64,000 bases of DNA from Lagopus muta (lineage: Eukaryota > Chordata > Aves > Galliformes > Phasianidae): the NCBI RefSeq assembly GCF_023343835.1, contig NC_064434.1, positions 22,611,505-22,675,504 of the forward strand, read 5' to 3'. The position numbers and the translations under genes are program-made. This document shows, piece by piece, positions 24,657-37,000 of the stretch (its first letter is position 1; every line of letters starts with the position of its first letter). The notes under the pieces were generated by a model that saw nothing but the letters and a program-made list of their open reading frames with translations, had not been told where the DNA came from and ran no database searches.

Positions 24657-25814
24657 GGCTGTGTCAGGGTCAGACATAAATACCAGTTACACACATGCCA
24701 AAAAAGGAGCAGAGTCTACACGGCTATCTAGCCCCAAATCTGTAAAACCTGGTCAAAGAGTGGGTTGATATCCCCCATCTTGTGAGGTGTGCCACATCAA
24801 GGCTTCAAAGCCAACTGAAAAAGAACTTCAATCCATAATGTGAAATACTGAACTTAAATAAGTTTTGTATTACAGTGACTTCTTATTTCAATAGTAACTT
24901 GCGTATGTTTCCTTTATAGGGCTTCTGGCATGTGCTGCAAAGCTTTCTAGGACTTTCTAGGACTCTCAGTTTGTGCACATTGTTACATCTAAAGCTTATG
25001 TGCATTGTTGCACTAAAAGAAATAATTAATGTTTAAATAACATTTATATTTTCAAAAGGAGGTGGAAGGAAGCAAAGACTTCTACATTTATCTGATGTTG
25101 ATAAATTATAAAGCTGAACAAAAGCGTTTATTCCATCTTTTTTTCTTTTTTTTTCCTCAGTATAGGGAACTGTAGTTGAAATTGGTCACTGGAGAATATC
25201 TAAAACCAGCTTTTATCCTGTGAGACATTTTGTTTGTTTGTTCTGGTTATTGTTTTTATAAAATCAGATTTACTTACACTTCTTATATAAGGAGAAATAG
25301 ATTTCAGGGCACACAAGTCCACTTCTATTCCTATAAAACAGCTTTGTTTTTAATGAAGTTTGTGTTTCCCCCGAGTTCATCATCATTCTCATAACATTCA
25401 GTATCCTTAGTATAGATTCCAGCCTTTATTTCCCTTTAAAAGGAAATATTCTCTTTCCCTCAGACTCCCTTACACAGATCTGTCAGCATGAAAAGATTCA
25501 ATGAGGTGAGATTAATGATGTGTTATCGTACAATATTGAATAATCTGACTTTTAAGATTCTCTTTATTAACTGTTTTGTACTATCTTCAAAATAATAACA
25601 AGCATGTGTTTTAATGATATTTATGAGTAAACTTCTACCTGTACATTTACTTTTCTGACAGATACATCTAACGATTTATTGAATGCAACCTGCTTTGCTC
25701 TCTGCTGATGTGAAAATATGATTTATTGCTCTGGGTTGCATGTGAAGGATCATAAAAATCTAGAAAAACAAAAATCAGGGAAAGCTGAAATAGGAATGTC
25801 ATGGAAAATAACGG

Positions 25815-27899
25815 CAGAAGTTGAAAATTCTCTGTATTAATGCTACAGCTTCTTCATCTGGTGGTAGTGTCCCTCTCCAGCTCTGCATTTTATAGTTTTG
25901 TACTTCACACTGTTGGCTGTATTTCCCCATCCCCTCTTGAGTATTTCTGCACTCTGAAAGACTGCAAGAACCTTCCAAGCATTTTAACTTCTCTTGCACA
26001 AGAAAAGATATACTGCACTTCCCAAAACAGGAACACTGAGAAAAGGCTTTGGTGTGCTTGAGAACCAGCTCCTTATGCACTCCTTATGTACAAGTAATGA
26101 ACTTGTAGTAAATAAAACACTGGCAGCACATCCATGCTAGAAAAGTGATGGTGAAGCTATGTGTCACTGCTTCTCCCAAGGTTGGTACAAAGCAAACACA
26201 GAAATTTGTGTTGAAAAATTGTTTTATTACCTCTGGAGTTTGGTCATGAAAGCCAAGTAGATAGTCTGAAACAGTATAATTGTATAGCAGTAAAGAGAAA
26301 GATTTATGAATCCTCCTCAGGTTAAACCTTCGTCATAGGTTTATATAAATGTCATCATAATTCCTTCCCCGACATTTCCATCCACAAGCCTCTGATATAA
26401 GGTGCTTCCCATGGACACCCTTGGCAATGAAATAAGCACTGTCTGTTCTTCTGCTGTAGCTGGAAGCACAGACTCCTAGGCTTCTCCATAGGAATGAGCA
26501 GAAAAAGACTTTGAGGCCTAAACCTATACATGGGTCTTCAGTAGTCTAATTGGGAAAGGTGTCTCTCCTGCTTCAGGAAGGACCAGGACAGGATGCAACG
26601 TGTGAGTGTGCCTCTTTTAGTGCAAAACCAACTCCTAGATCCTGGCGATGTATGTTGACCAGCCTGCCCTGCTTCTCACGAGCACCTGGATTAGCAAGGA
26701 ACCGCAGCACCAGGGAAATAAAGAGTGTGCTTGTTTAATGAAGGTTAAGATCCACACACCTGTTACACTTCTTGTTGTTGCTATAAGGGTGTATTTCACA
26801 GGAGGACATCAACAATGAGATATTCTACAAAGCATGAGAGTTATGCCTGCCACCCAATGCTGTCTCCCTTCTTAGAGTAACATTTTCTGAAATGATTACC
26901 CAAAGCTGGCTTACAAGGAATCCAGAACACACAGCTCTTTCATCCCAAGGCTAAAGTTCCCCAAGTGCAAAACTGCAGAGCAATGGCAAGCCTTTGATAA
27001 CATAATTAGTTCTTTGAAAAAGGGGGTGGCCTGTGCTTGAACTGTTGTTTATCTGAATGGGCTGGTTGGGAGATGAGCTGTGGAGTCTCAGGCTGAAGGG
27101 CAAGGGTGAGCTCCTTCTGTCTGTTGCCAAAAACAGGGCAGTGCTTCTTTTACATCCTTTTTCAAGCGTGTATTGGAGAAACTGTTCTGAAAGCAAAGTA
27201 GTAGGGCAGGCAACAGGAAAGAATTGGAAGCTGCAAGTTTGCTTATTTATTCTCAGTGTGCACACTGACTCGGATCACCAATCTCACCTTTCCCCCCTCC
27301 TTTATTGTCAACTTTATTTACTTTAATCTTCTGCAAACGTTGCTATTTTTTTCAGTCTCCTCATAAAACATTACACTGCAGAGTATCAAGGGTTTAATTG
27401 CTGTCTTCAACTACCTAATGAGAGGACGGGAACAAACACTTCTCAGAAAAGGAGGAGAGGCACACAAGTTGCAGCAGCAGAAATCTTAAGCAAACACAAC
27501 AAAAGGAAGTTTTACAATGACGTGGTCAGAATCTAGAAGGTGCTGCTGCACATGGGTTTGTACAAGACTGAATTCTGCTCTTAACTCCTGTGAGACATAC
27601 AGACATGCTTGCAGTCACACGATAAGAGGCTAACCCTTCCTTGCAGCTCAGATAAATTGCCACCTGGAGTTACATACTTCTTTCCATGACTGCAGAAGTA
27701 GCCATAGCTCAAAACCAGGCATGTGGTGCTTAGAGTTACTGTACCAGGCTTTGTCCTTCAGCTCCTTGCCACAGAGGCTGTACTCTTCCTGCTGTGTTAC
27801 TGGGGATGGCTCGGGGCTGCACAATTTTCTCCCCATGTCTTCACAGTTTTCATCTCATCAGTCTCCACATGAGCGCTTGCTGAAGGAGCAGGGCTCCAT
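25815..27899 (-). pseudogene. Broken alpha-class GST pseudogene (exon 7-like and exon 4-like relics)
   Basis: Exon 4-like block 27745-27899: it keeps the acceptor AG and the opening Asp-Gly-Ala-Leu-Leu with a following Gln-Gln, and the closing Leu-x-Gly-Lys-Glu-Leu-Lys-Asp-Lys-Ala. But it is 155 nt instead of 133 (net +22, frameshift), and much of the middle is scrambled. Exon 7-like block about 25815-26000: CACCAGATGAAGAAGCTGTA and a following AGAATTTT align with the exon 7 end of GST-2, interrupted by roughly 70 nt of unrelated sequence upstream. I could not find exons 5, 6, 2 or 3. This is a dead tandem duplicate between GST-2 and GST-3 in the same orientation. Seen: the blocks and their breaks. 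Inferred: that they belong to one former gene. Confidence 0.75.
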
Positions 27900-28540
27900 C
27901 TAGGGCAGAAAAAGTGTAACACCCATTTAATTCAAGGCCTACAGCTTTTATAGTGTTGAAATGGAGTGCCTGTAAGTGCCTAAAGCTGAAATTATCTCCT
28001 GTAGCAACTGGGATCTAGAATAAACTTCACTAGAAGCAGGATCTTATGTATGATGCCAACAATAAAACCTTGATCAGTATAGGATAGCTACTGTGGCTGA
28101 GCAGTATCCTATGCTCTGTTTTCTTCCCTCTGCTGGGGAAAGCCACTCTCTAGAATCCCCATGTCACACTCAAGATGCATTTATGAACGTTTTGTAACAG
28201 CTAAGAGATTCTGTAAATCTGTTACAACGACTAACAACCACACAAAAGGGTTTTTATATAAATCTGCAGGCACTGTGGGTGTTGCAATTCTTGATTTACA
28301 ACTTTAACAATAAACAAACAGGCAGTTGGACTCCTTATTTAAGAGATCCCGGTTTAGAAGCAGCTCCCTCCTGCACAGCCCTTGGCAGCTCCTATGGTAA
28401 CTACTGAACTCTACTCTGGCGTCCCACTTGGCAGCAACCGTAGCCAGCCAGCTGTCCTCAGCCTTCTGCACAAAGACAGCTTTTGAGCTGCATTTCAACA
28501 GGGGGGTTGGAATCAGCTGGGGGAGGGAAGGGGGGGAAGA

Positions 28541-28580
28541 AGAGTAGAAACAATAGAAACAGTAGAAACAGTAGAAACAA
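28541..28580. repeat. 9-bp tandem repeat (AGTAGAAAC)n
   Basis: Four to five imperfect copies of AGTAGAAAC/AATAGAAAC in the gene-free stretch downstream of GST-3. Confidence 0.8.
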
Positions 28581-29423
28581 CATGGTCTAAAAGAGGGGAA
28601 CTTGAACTCCAGCAAGGACAGAAGTAGAAACAATTGATCACAAATACGCAAGGAATGAATGAAAAAGAAACAACTGAGCAACAAGTGTACCAAACACCAT
28701 AATGTGCTGGTGTCAGCAAGAAAAAAAGGGAAATTGCTCTAAGTGACTTTCAGGCTCATAAATGGCTACTCACATACTAAAAAATATGTGAAAATGAGAT
28801 TATAATGGAACAGCAGCTTACTCCTCCTAAATCTAGAACATTCTAGCCCCAAAGTATGCATGATCAGAAAAGCCCTTCCTGAACCTCAGATCCGTGCCTG
28901 ACTCAGTGGCATTAGTCCCAGGGCTACCTCCAGGTCCAGGAACCCCCATGTCCCTTTTGGAAATCAGCCAAGGGACAAGCTCCTTCATTCCATGTCAAAG
29001 CATACGCTCATGTTCCAGGTGCTTGCAGCCCCTTGATCTTCCTGCCACAGCCTGAACTATTCACTACAAATAAAGTGCACGGTAAAGACATCAGAACCCT
29101 TGCAGGGGACACATTTTGCCTACATTTGGCATCTTTCTATTCTTCTGGCTTTCATAGTGCTGAGAACTTCAGTCGCTCTGAAGCTGTGAGACAGCTCCCT
29201 AGTGGGCAATTCATTCATCAAATTTACTCAAGTGTATTTGCTGCATTACAAGGTCAAGATGCATCCCATTTCTCAGCATACAGCCAGCTTGGGAATTAAG
29301 CAGTGACACTGGAGATTGAGCAGAAATCTTTTCAACTATATAATTAATACAGAACTATAAAAGCTATGAAAGCCTAAGATAGCATCCTATTAAGCAGCCC
29401 TTCCAACTTTTTTTCATGAGTAG

Positions 29424-29470
29424 GTTGATAAGGATCTTGATAAGGATTTTCATTTCAGGTTGATAAGGAC
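29424..29470. repeat. Short tandem repeat of GTTGATAAGGATC type
   Basis: GTTGATAAGGATCTTGATAA followed by another GGTTGATAAGGACC; three related units within 47 bp. Confidence 0.6.
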
Positions 29471-29585
29471 CTCCTTCAAATCAAGCATCAAGAATATATC
29501 CTCAAAGACAAGTCACAACAATTTGCAAAGCTCAGCCTTACATCATGAGACAAACATGACAACAAGCACATGTAAGGATAATGAG

Positions 29586-29654
29586 TTTATTTATTAGAAT
29601 AGATCTTCTAGATAGGCCAGTTATACAAATATGACATTTGGCAGTCATTTTATT
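29586..29654 (-). terminator. Candidate polyadenylation signals of GST-3
   Basis: AATAAA on the minus strand at 29649-29654 and overlapping copies at 29586-29595, about 530-600 nt beyond the stop codon. No closer AATAAA is visible. Confidence 0.45.
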
Positions 29655-30185
29655 TCCCAATTCAGTAATTAAAATGCAGCTTAGTTATGAAGGCACACTG
29701 GTACTTCACGCATCAGTAACATCCAATATATCTGGCAAGAGAAACATCTCTGTCCTACATTCTTTAAAAGCTGTTTGTTTCATTTCCTAAAGTGAATCTA
29801 AAATCACTAAGGACTTGAATCAGAACTAATCATACAGAAACCTGATCTGGACCCTCAGAGCTACCACAAGATGCTGGAGCTGTCAGTCAGCAATTCACAC
29901 TTCTTTCACTTTTGTTTTCCCCTTTTCTGGTGTGACTGCTGGAAAACAGCACATTTGATGCCATTTCAATTGGTAGCAATTACCAGAAAAATCTCAAGAA
30001 TGGATTAGTAGCAAAGCGTTATATTAGTAAGCAAAATACTTGTATGCTGTATTTTGTATCAGAGAATTCAAGGTACTGCTCATTACAACTACTTTCAAAT
30101 GCCTCCTCACCTTCTCTGCACAGTTTACTTATGCCATCTGGTAGCTCTCTTCAACTAAGAACAGCCCTTGTTTTAGACAAGCACC

Positions 30186-33100
30186 CTAATTTGGTTTTAC
30201 ATCATAATACATACGGAGAACCCTCCTCACAGTCTCCACGTATCTATCATCAGAAATAGGTTTTCTCTTGCTTCCGGGCGCTAGGAACTTCTTGATTGTG
30301 GGGATGCTGCTTATCCTTTTTTTAAATGCCTAAAAGGGAAATGGTAAGAACATTGCATTTAAAAAGCAAAGTAAGACGAGAATATACACATTTGTGTAAG
30401 TGGAGGATTTGAGTGAAGAGGGGAGCACTGACAGAAATCACTAAGCAAACAGTATCAGCTGCTGCTGAAGATACATGTCCAGTACTGCTCCGTCAGTACA
30501 GGAAATACTGATGAGACCTTTGTCTATATTCACCTCAGTCTCCCTAATAAGTCATTAACATCCTTTAAAAAGTGGTTTGCAAATGCAAGACAAAAGAAAT
30601 ACCATCTTAGCTATGGGTAAATTTACCCTCTCTCACCCCAACTTCATTTTAAATAGTGATTAAACAGCCCTCCACCTTGTATTGAGGTACGATGATGTGG
30701 AAATAGTTACTTGTGGTTTCAGATGTGTATTCTCCTCAAATCATGTCTTCATCTAGAAAATACTTTCTGCTTCTGGCATTATAGAGCTGGTGAGAAGGGG
30801 GAAAAGAAGCAACCAAAAGAAAAGGAGAGTGGCTTTCTTCAGGCTTTATAGGAATTACTCTAAACAATAATACATTCTGTAGATGAGTCCTATTAGGATG
30901 TTCATCCTAAAGCAAGCAGAGCAAGACTACAATAAAAGAGTGACAGACACCTTCTCTTATGGAACTGTCCACACAAAACAGACTTTGAAATGTCTTTCTA
31001 CCATATCTCCAGCCACAGAGTATATTGTTAATGTAAGTCACCTGTAACAGAGGAAATCCCGAGAGAGCATCTGACTTCTTCTCTTCTACCATTAAAATAG
31101 CTTCAAGAAGATGAATATCTGCCCAGCTGAGACGGTTGCCAACAAGAAAGTCCTGGCCATGGTCTTTCAAAACCTAGAGATGTCAGAAATGAAAATGTTC
31201 CAAAGTGGATAAGCAGATGGAATTATCTTTTCAAAATGCTCAGGTACGCCTTTGGTAACAATTCTGTTCTATTCATCTTTCTCTCCCATGGCACTAGGAA
31301 TACTCCCAGAGTGGGAGATGTTAGTTCAATGCCTGCAATCACTGATCACTGATCTGTGAGCAGTCTTCCCAGCAGCAGTCTGGAATCCCAGGGCTTCTCT
31401 TACCCATCCTTCCTTCCTATTGCCCCAGGTAACACCATACACTATATCATACTGGAATTTACAGACTAAGAAATCTTAGTCTGTATATATATTTTATATA
31501 TATATACAGACTATATATATATATACGGACTTATATATATATATATATATATAATATATTTAACTCTGTTACAGCTTCAATGAGAAAATAGAGATCAGCA
31601 AGATAAACACTGAGATCTGAACTTGGCCTATGCATCAGGCCATTTAGATTAGAAAACTTTGTTGCTTGGAGGTACTCCTCCTACATCTGCCAGGGGAAAC
31701 TTAAAAGCATTTTTGAAGCTGTAGTAATGACTGTTTGTTACTGTGGTTAAAAATATAAATAAAAATGAAACATAGGAGGAAACTATTCTCCTACGTACCT
31801 TTTCATATGCTGGGAAGTACCTGCTTGTAGCCTTTTGAACTACAAAGGCACATTGTTTCACTTTATCCTCAGCTGTTAAGAACGGGAAACTCAACAAGAA
31901 GCCCATAAGGTCATCTGTTCCCCCAACATACATGTCAATCCTTAAAAACAAACAACAAAACTTAAATAGGCTGGTGCCTTCACAAGCACAGATTTGCACA
32001 GTGTTAAAGTTGAATTTCCACATGCAGAAATAGTTCAGTATTTAGTCACCTCTTGAATACCTCTGTCAAGTTATATTAATATTTTACTAGACAATGGGCC
32101 CACATATCAACCATTTTTTACATCGAGATAAACTGATCAGAACAAACTAATTGGGTTGCATTTAACTGTGGCCTGTCAGTCTTACTGCAAATTACGCATC
32201 ACCAAAGCAAAGGTGGTTCTCTGAGTATGCAAATATGCAGTTTATTCTTCATGTATCTAAACTACTATAATATGTTCAAGAAGGGTAGTACTGGTACAGT
32301 ACAGGGCTCTCTCCTTCAGGTCCTTCCCATAGAGATTGTATTTCCCTGCTATGTAGTTGAGGATGGCTCTGGTCTGCACCAACTTCATCCCATCAATCTC
32401 CACCATGGGCACTTGCTGGAATATGAGGACTCCACCTAAAGAAAGAGAAAGCCACATATTACTGTATTGGTACATCTACATCTGATTTCTTCCTGAGCTT
32501 GCTCTAGGGAGTCTTTTTATTAAACTGGCATATTTCCATGCAAACAGTAAATTAAGACTAATTAAAGTGAAGAATGGAATAACTGTGGGTTATTAACCTT
32601 AAAAAACCAAAGTTCAGAGAAAGTGCAGGTAAGGTTGTGTACAACAGCTCTTATGATGAAACTGAAATATAATTTGGACAATCATGACACTAAACACATT
32701 AAGTAAGAAGCTTAGTTGACGTAAACTAATTCTAAATACATAAAAATGTATTTATTTCCTACTATTAAAACACAGATGAAGCAAATGTTAGATTATAAAA
32801 TTTCTTCCTTATAACCTGTATCTTAAGCTAAAGCAGGGCATTCCATGAACTTTTAGGACAAGCATGTGCAAGTTGCTGAAGCCTGGAATAAGGCTGTTGG
32901 ATAACATTCCCATGGGATTAATTCCACAATGCTGCTTTCCTTGGGAATGAGAATCCAAGAATCCTGGCAAAGCTGTTTCAAAGCAGGATTTACAAACACT
33001 CAGGGCCTACTATATTTTATGGCCAACTGACAATCAACTGCTGTAATGCTGAAGACTTGGGGAAAAAAAAAAAAAAAAAAAGTGAGGGCAGCCAGAAGCT

Positions 33101-36100
33101 GCGCATTCACCTAAGGTGAATTTTTGCCAACAAAGTTTTGGCAGCAGCACACAAACAAAAGAGCCAAGAGGACTGCAAAACTGCAAGCTGGAAGGACATT
33201 CAGTTTTCATTTGTGCCTGCCCACATGTGAAAACATTCAGTCTCTGCAGCTGCTCAAAGCTCTGTTCTAATTCCCTCTTTTCCATATGGAAGTCAGTACA
33301 CACAGTCTTCAATCTTCTCTGGGACCGAGCGGAACCTGCTCACACTTATCTTGAGGTCTCATATGTACTCACTTTGCAGGAGTTTCTCATACTGCTCTCG
33401 TGTTTCCAAAAACACCTCTTCAAACTGGGAAAAAAAAAAAGTAAAAGAAAGAAAAGAATAAGGAAGAAAAAGAAATGAGCACCTTTAGACATTTCCAGAG
33501 CACACAAACTTGGGTGGTGCTTAACAAAGAAGACAGTGCACGCTCTGGCCCCTACATTCCAGACATGGCCCTAAGGGAGAAAAATTCACTGGCAAAATCT
33601 CCTAGAATCATAGAAATGCTCAGGTTGGAAAGATCTTAAGGATCATCAAGTCCAACCACAACATAACCATACTGCCCTGATTCTAATAACCCTCCACTAA
33701 ATCATGTCCCTGAGCACCACATTCAAATGGTTTTTAAACATATGCAGGAATGGTGACTCAACCACCTCCCTGGGAGCCTATTCCAGTGCTTCACAACTGA
33801 GCACTTTACTTTCTGTAAAGAAGTTTTTCCTGATATCCAACCTAAACTTCCTCTGGCACAACTTGAGGCCATTTCCCCTCATCCTGTCACCTGACACCAG
33901 TGAGAAGAGACCAACCCCACTCTCACTGTAAGCACCTTTCAGGTATGAAAGAGAGCAGCAAGGTCTCCCTTCAGCTTCCTCTTCTGCAGACCAAACAGCC
34001 CCAGTTCCTTCAGTCTCTCCTCATAGGGCATATTCTCCAAGCCCTTCACAAGCCTTGTTGCCCTTCCTTGTTCCTCCTCCAGCATCTCCATGTCCCTTCT
34101 GTACTGAGGTGCCCAAAACTGAACACAGTACTTGAGGTGAAGCCTTACCAATGCTGAGTACAGGGGCAGGATGACTTCCCTAGTGCTGGTCACCACACCA
34201 TTCCTGATACAAGCCCGGACGCTATTGGCCTTGGGCACACTGCTGGCTCTTATTCAGCCGACTGTCCATCAGTACACCAAGGTCCCTTTCCATCAGACAC
34301 CTTTCCAGCCACTCCTCCCCAAGCCTGTTGGGTTGGCTGAGGTTGTTGTGACCCAACACTTGGCCCTATTGAAACTCATACAGATAACCTTGTTCCATTG
34401 ATCCAGTCCATCCAGGTCCCTCTGTAGTACCTTTCTCCCCTCCAGCAGATCAACACTCCATTCCAACTTGATGTTTTACTGAGGGTGTACTCAATGGCCT
34501 CATCAAGATCATTAACAAAGATGTTAAATAGAAGCGGCCCCAGTACCAAGCTCTGGAGGACCCTGCTTGTGACTGGCTGCTAACTGGCTTTAACTCCATT
34601 GACCACAACTCTTTGGGCCCGGCCATGCAGCCAGTTTCACCCAGCGGAGCGTATGTCCATCCAAAAAGTGGGCAGCCAGCTTCTCCATGAGAATGCTGTG
34701 GGGAGCAGTGTCAGAGGCTTTAATGAAGTCCAGGTAGACCACATCAACAGCCTTACCTTCATCCAATAAGCAGGTCACCTTGTCATAGAACGAAATCAGG
34801 TTTGTCAAGCAGGATCCACCATTCATGAACCCATGCTGACTGGGCCTGATCCCCTGGTTCACCTTTAATTGATCCATGATGGCTCTCAAGATTATCTGTT
34901 CCATAACCTTCCCTGGCACTGATGTGAGACTGATAGGTCTGCAGCTACCAGGATCATCTTTCTGGCCCTTTTTGAAGATGGGTGTCACGTTTGCCAGTCT
35001 CCAGTCCACCTGGACATCCCCAGTTAGCCAGGACTGCTGAAGAATAATGGAGAGTGACCTGCCAACCACATCTACCAAGTCCCTCAGCACTCTAGGGTGC
35101 AATCCACCTGGCCCCATGGACTTGTGAATGTCCAGCTTTTGAAGCAGGTCATGGATTATGGAGGGCTTATTCTGTTCCCCATTCCTATCTTCCAGAGCAA
35201 GGTGCTGTGCACCCTTAGTTTGAGAAATGCTGCTAAAGGCAACTCCAGTAGAAAATCTGGCATTAAGAACCAGAGTGAGGATGTTTTATTTGGTATTGAA
35301 GAGGGAATTTAACCTGAGACATTCAACAGGACAGAGCAGGCTGTCCTCACAGTGCTTTCTGATATGTGGAAAAGAGCTCTGCAGTGCAATAGGTTGATCT
35401 GGGAGCAAGACAGGAACAAATTCTTAGAAAGTTAAAACAAATCCTTTGCAAAATGATGTTCAGTAATCATGCCAAGCAGAAAGTTTAATGCAGATGCATG
35501 TTTATGACATCTGAAGATGAATTATTCACCAGATGAAAAACAAACAGATGCAGAATTGCCTGTGATATGTATGATGTAGTTACAATCACTGTGGTTAAAG
35601 ATGGCCGTTAATTATGGAAGGAATCAGTTCAAGATGAAGACACCAATGTTAGGCATCCACGTATATGTGTTTGCATGTGCCATACATGTGCAGGTTGCTG
35701 TTACAGTCATCTTGTTCACTTCACCCTGCTACGCCTTCCTATATGGTGCAAGCAGGACAATGCAAGTGCCCTGCTGCAGCTTACTGCAAAGGATGGAAGG
35801 AAAACATAAAGATCCTCGAATGAGCATTCCAACCGAAAAGATAAAGATCAGACAAAGCAAATTCATTGCTGTTTGCTTTGGCACACATTATATTTGTTAT
35901 TCCCAGAACAAATATATCATTGAGCTCAATAGTGCTGGGTAAGGGACTTTAAGAAGGCTTAATCATTAATTGTTCTTGCATTAAGCAGAGTTCTGGATGA
36001 TAGCATCATGTTTGAGAAGAGATGGAACTTAAACTTTAGCGCACCTAAACCGATTGAATTAAATGAATAGCCAGTACTTCCTATTGCATCTAGCGGTGCT

Positions 36101-36264
36101 TCTTTGATCAATGACCCATGTTCTGACTCCAGACAAGCTTAGAACACACAGAATAATGTTACAAAGATGAAACAAACCTCGACCCCAGCTGCTGCCAGCA
36201 GCCAGCGGATCGACTCCATTTTGCCTCTTCCATCAAAGTAGTAGAGTACAGGTTTTGCAGCCAT
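30186..36264 (-). CDS. Alpha-class glutathione S-transferase, copy 3 (GST-3), complete, 229 aa
   Basis: Coding exons (minus): 36178-36264 (from ATG), 33373-33424, 32303-32435, 31799-31940, 31042-31173, 30186-30329 (ends TAG). All have AG/GT borders and sum to 690 nt, 230 codons with stop. Seen: Tyr9, the Q-V-P cis-proline at 54-56, Gln67-Thr68, Asp101, Arg131, and the Ser-Trp-Ala-Asp N-cap at 154-157. Residue 15, the conserved active-site Arg of most alpha GSTs, is Lys (Gly-Lys-Met-Glu). The protein is 6-7 residues longer than GST-2 because of a tail ending in Tyr-Tyr-Asp-Val-Lys. It resembles the liver GSTs described from chicken (229-residue type), but I leave the number open. Position next to 7SK and CILK1 is that of human GSTA4, although the sequence is not specially GSTA4-like. 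Intron 2 carries a long antisense CR1. Confidence 0.95.
31478..31561. repeat. (AT)n microsatellite with inverted arms
   Basis: Alternating TA runs broken by AGTCTGTATATATA and TATATATACAGACT, which are inverted complements, then another AT run. Lies in GST-3 intron 5. Confidence 0.9.
33061..33080. repeat. Poly-A tract
   Basis: A run of about 19 A residues in GST-3 intron 3. Confidence 0.85.
33602..35260 (-). mobile_element. Long CR1 element (about 1.65 kb) in GST-3 intron 2, sense to the gene
   Basis: Tail AGAATCATAGAAATGCTCAG at 33604, then 3'UTR, then about 1.2 kb of the reverse-transcriptase frame. A stretch at 34590-35117 (minus) still reads open for 175 codons with Pro-Ile-Phe-Lys-Lys-Gly, Cys-Arg-Pro-Ile-Ser-Leu-Thr and Tyr-Leu-Asp-Phe-x-Lys-Ala motifs of the CR1 polymerase. 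The element is 5'-truncated and no longer coding as a whole. Confidence 0.92.
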
Positions 36265-36283
36265 GGCTTCAGACTTCCTTCAC
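36265..36283 (-). other. 5'UTR part of GST-3 exon 2
   Basis: Acceptor TTTTTAG on the minus strand ends at 36284, leaving 19 nt of leader before the ATG at 36262-36264. Confidence 0.7.
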
Positions 36284-36542
36284 CTAAAAATGGAAAAGAA
36301 ATCTGTTAATAAATGATTCAAAAAATGGATGGCTCTTGGGATACTGGTTCACAAGTCACCCACAGGACAGAAAATTGGGTTAATTTCAGACAAAACATTT
36401 CAGCAAAGCTGCTGTCTGTACAGACTTGGTTTTATTGTGGCATGGTCGCAGTTCCCCCCAAACCTTGAAAAAGGAAGCATCAGATGCTAAGCAGGAGATA
36501 ACAAGAGTTGCCACTTGAGTGCATCAGCAGGTGTTAACAGAG

Positions 36543-36800
36543 CCATAGAGTCATTGAGGCTGGAAAATCGTAGAATAACAGAATCACAGAATCACCAAGG
36601 TAAGGTTGGGAAAGACCTCCCAGATCACCCCGTCCAGCCATCCACCCGCCACCAACACATCCCCACCAACCATGTCCCCAGTACCACACCGAAACCTTTC
36701 TGGAACACCTCCTGTGACGGTGACCCCGCCGCTCCCCGGGCAGCCCGCGCTGGCCTCACAAACGCGACTTTCAGCACAGTTACTCAGTCCATCGCCGCTA
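36543..36800 (-). mobile_element. CR1 3' fragment in GST-3 intron 1
   Basis: Repeated tail (AGAATAACAGAATCACAGAA), GTTGGGAAAGACCTCCCAGA and a CpG-rich CR1 3' region running into the CpG island. Confidence 0.85.
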
Positions 36801-37000
36801 ACAGCCACGTTTCCACCAAAGCGACATAACGGTTCACAGAGGCTTTCCAAGCCGGGCCACCCTTGAGTCAGAGCACCAGAAACACCCGCACACGAGCACG
36901 GGAAGCCGTTTTCAGTCCCGGCTCGACACGCTCCCCGAGAGCCGCTCCCTGCCCGACCCCCTGTACACCCCCCGCCTCGCAGGGCCGGGGTCGCACGTAC

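Larger units (their letters stand above)
21601..25780. other. Intergenic DNA upstream of GST-2
   Basis: Contains a CR1 tail (23050-23102), a CR1 3' fragment (23748-24010) and a pair of AP-1/MARE-like sites (24639-24656). Otherwise I see no gene. Open frames here (for example 22305-22748) lack domains and splice context. Confidence 0.5.
27900..29580. other. Gene-free stretch between the GST pseudogene and the 3' end of GST-3
   Basis: Two short tandem repeats (28541-28580 and 29424-29470), but no recognisable GST exon, RNA or CR1 element. A weak look-alike to exon 2 near 28425-28465 is not convincing. Confidence 0.4.

Noticed and set aside
27140-27240. Possible exon 5 or 6 of the GST pseudogene
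   Set aside because: Some resemblance to Phe-Lys-Arg-Val-Leu-Glu-Lys on the plus strand, but wrong strand and no supporting neighbours.
28425-28465. Possible exon 2 relic of the GST pseudogene
   Set aside because: Only a loose CAGCAACCGTAGCCAGCC match to the Leu-Leu-Ala-Ala-Ala segment; too weak to call.
28304-28693. Open frame of 129 codons on minus with a Cys-Phe-Tyr repeat
   Set aside because: The repeat comes from the AGTAGAAAC tandem array; no start context or homology.
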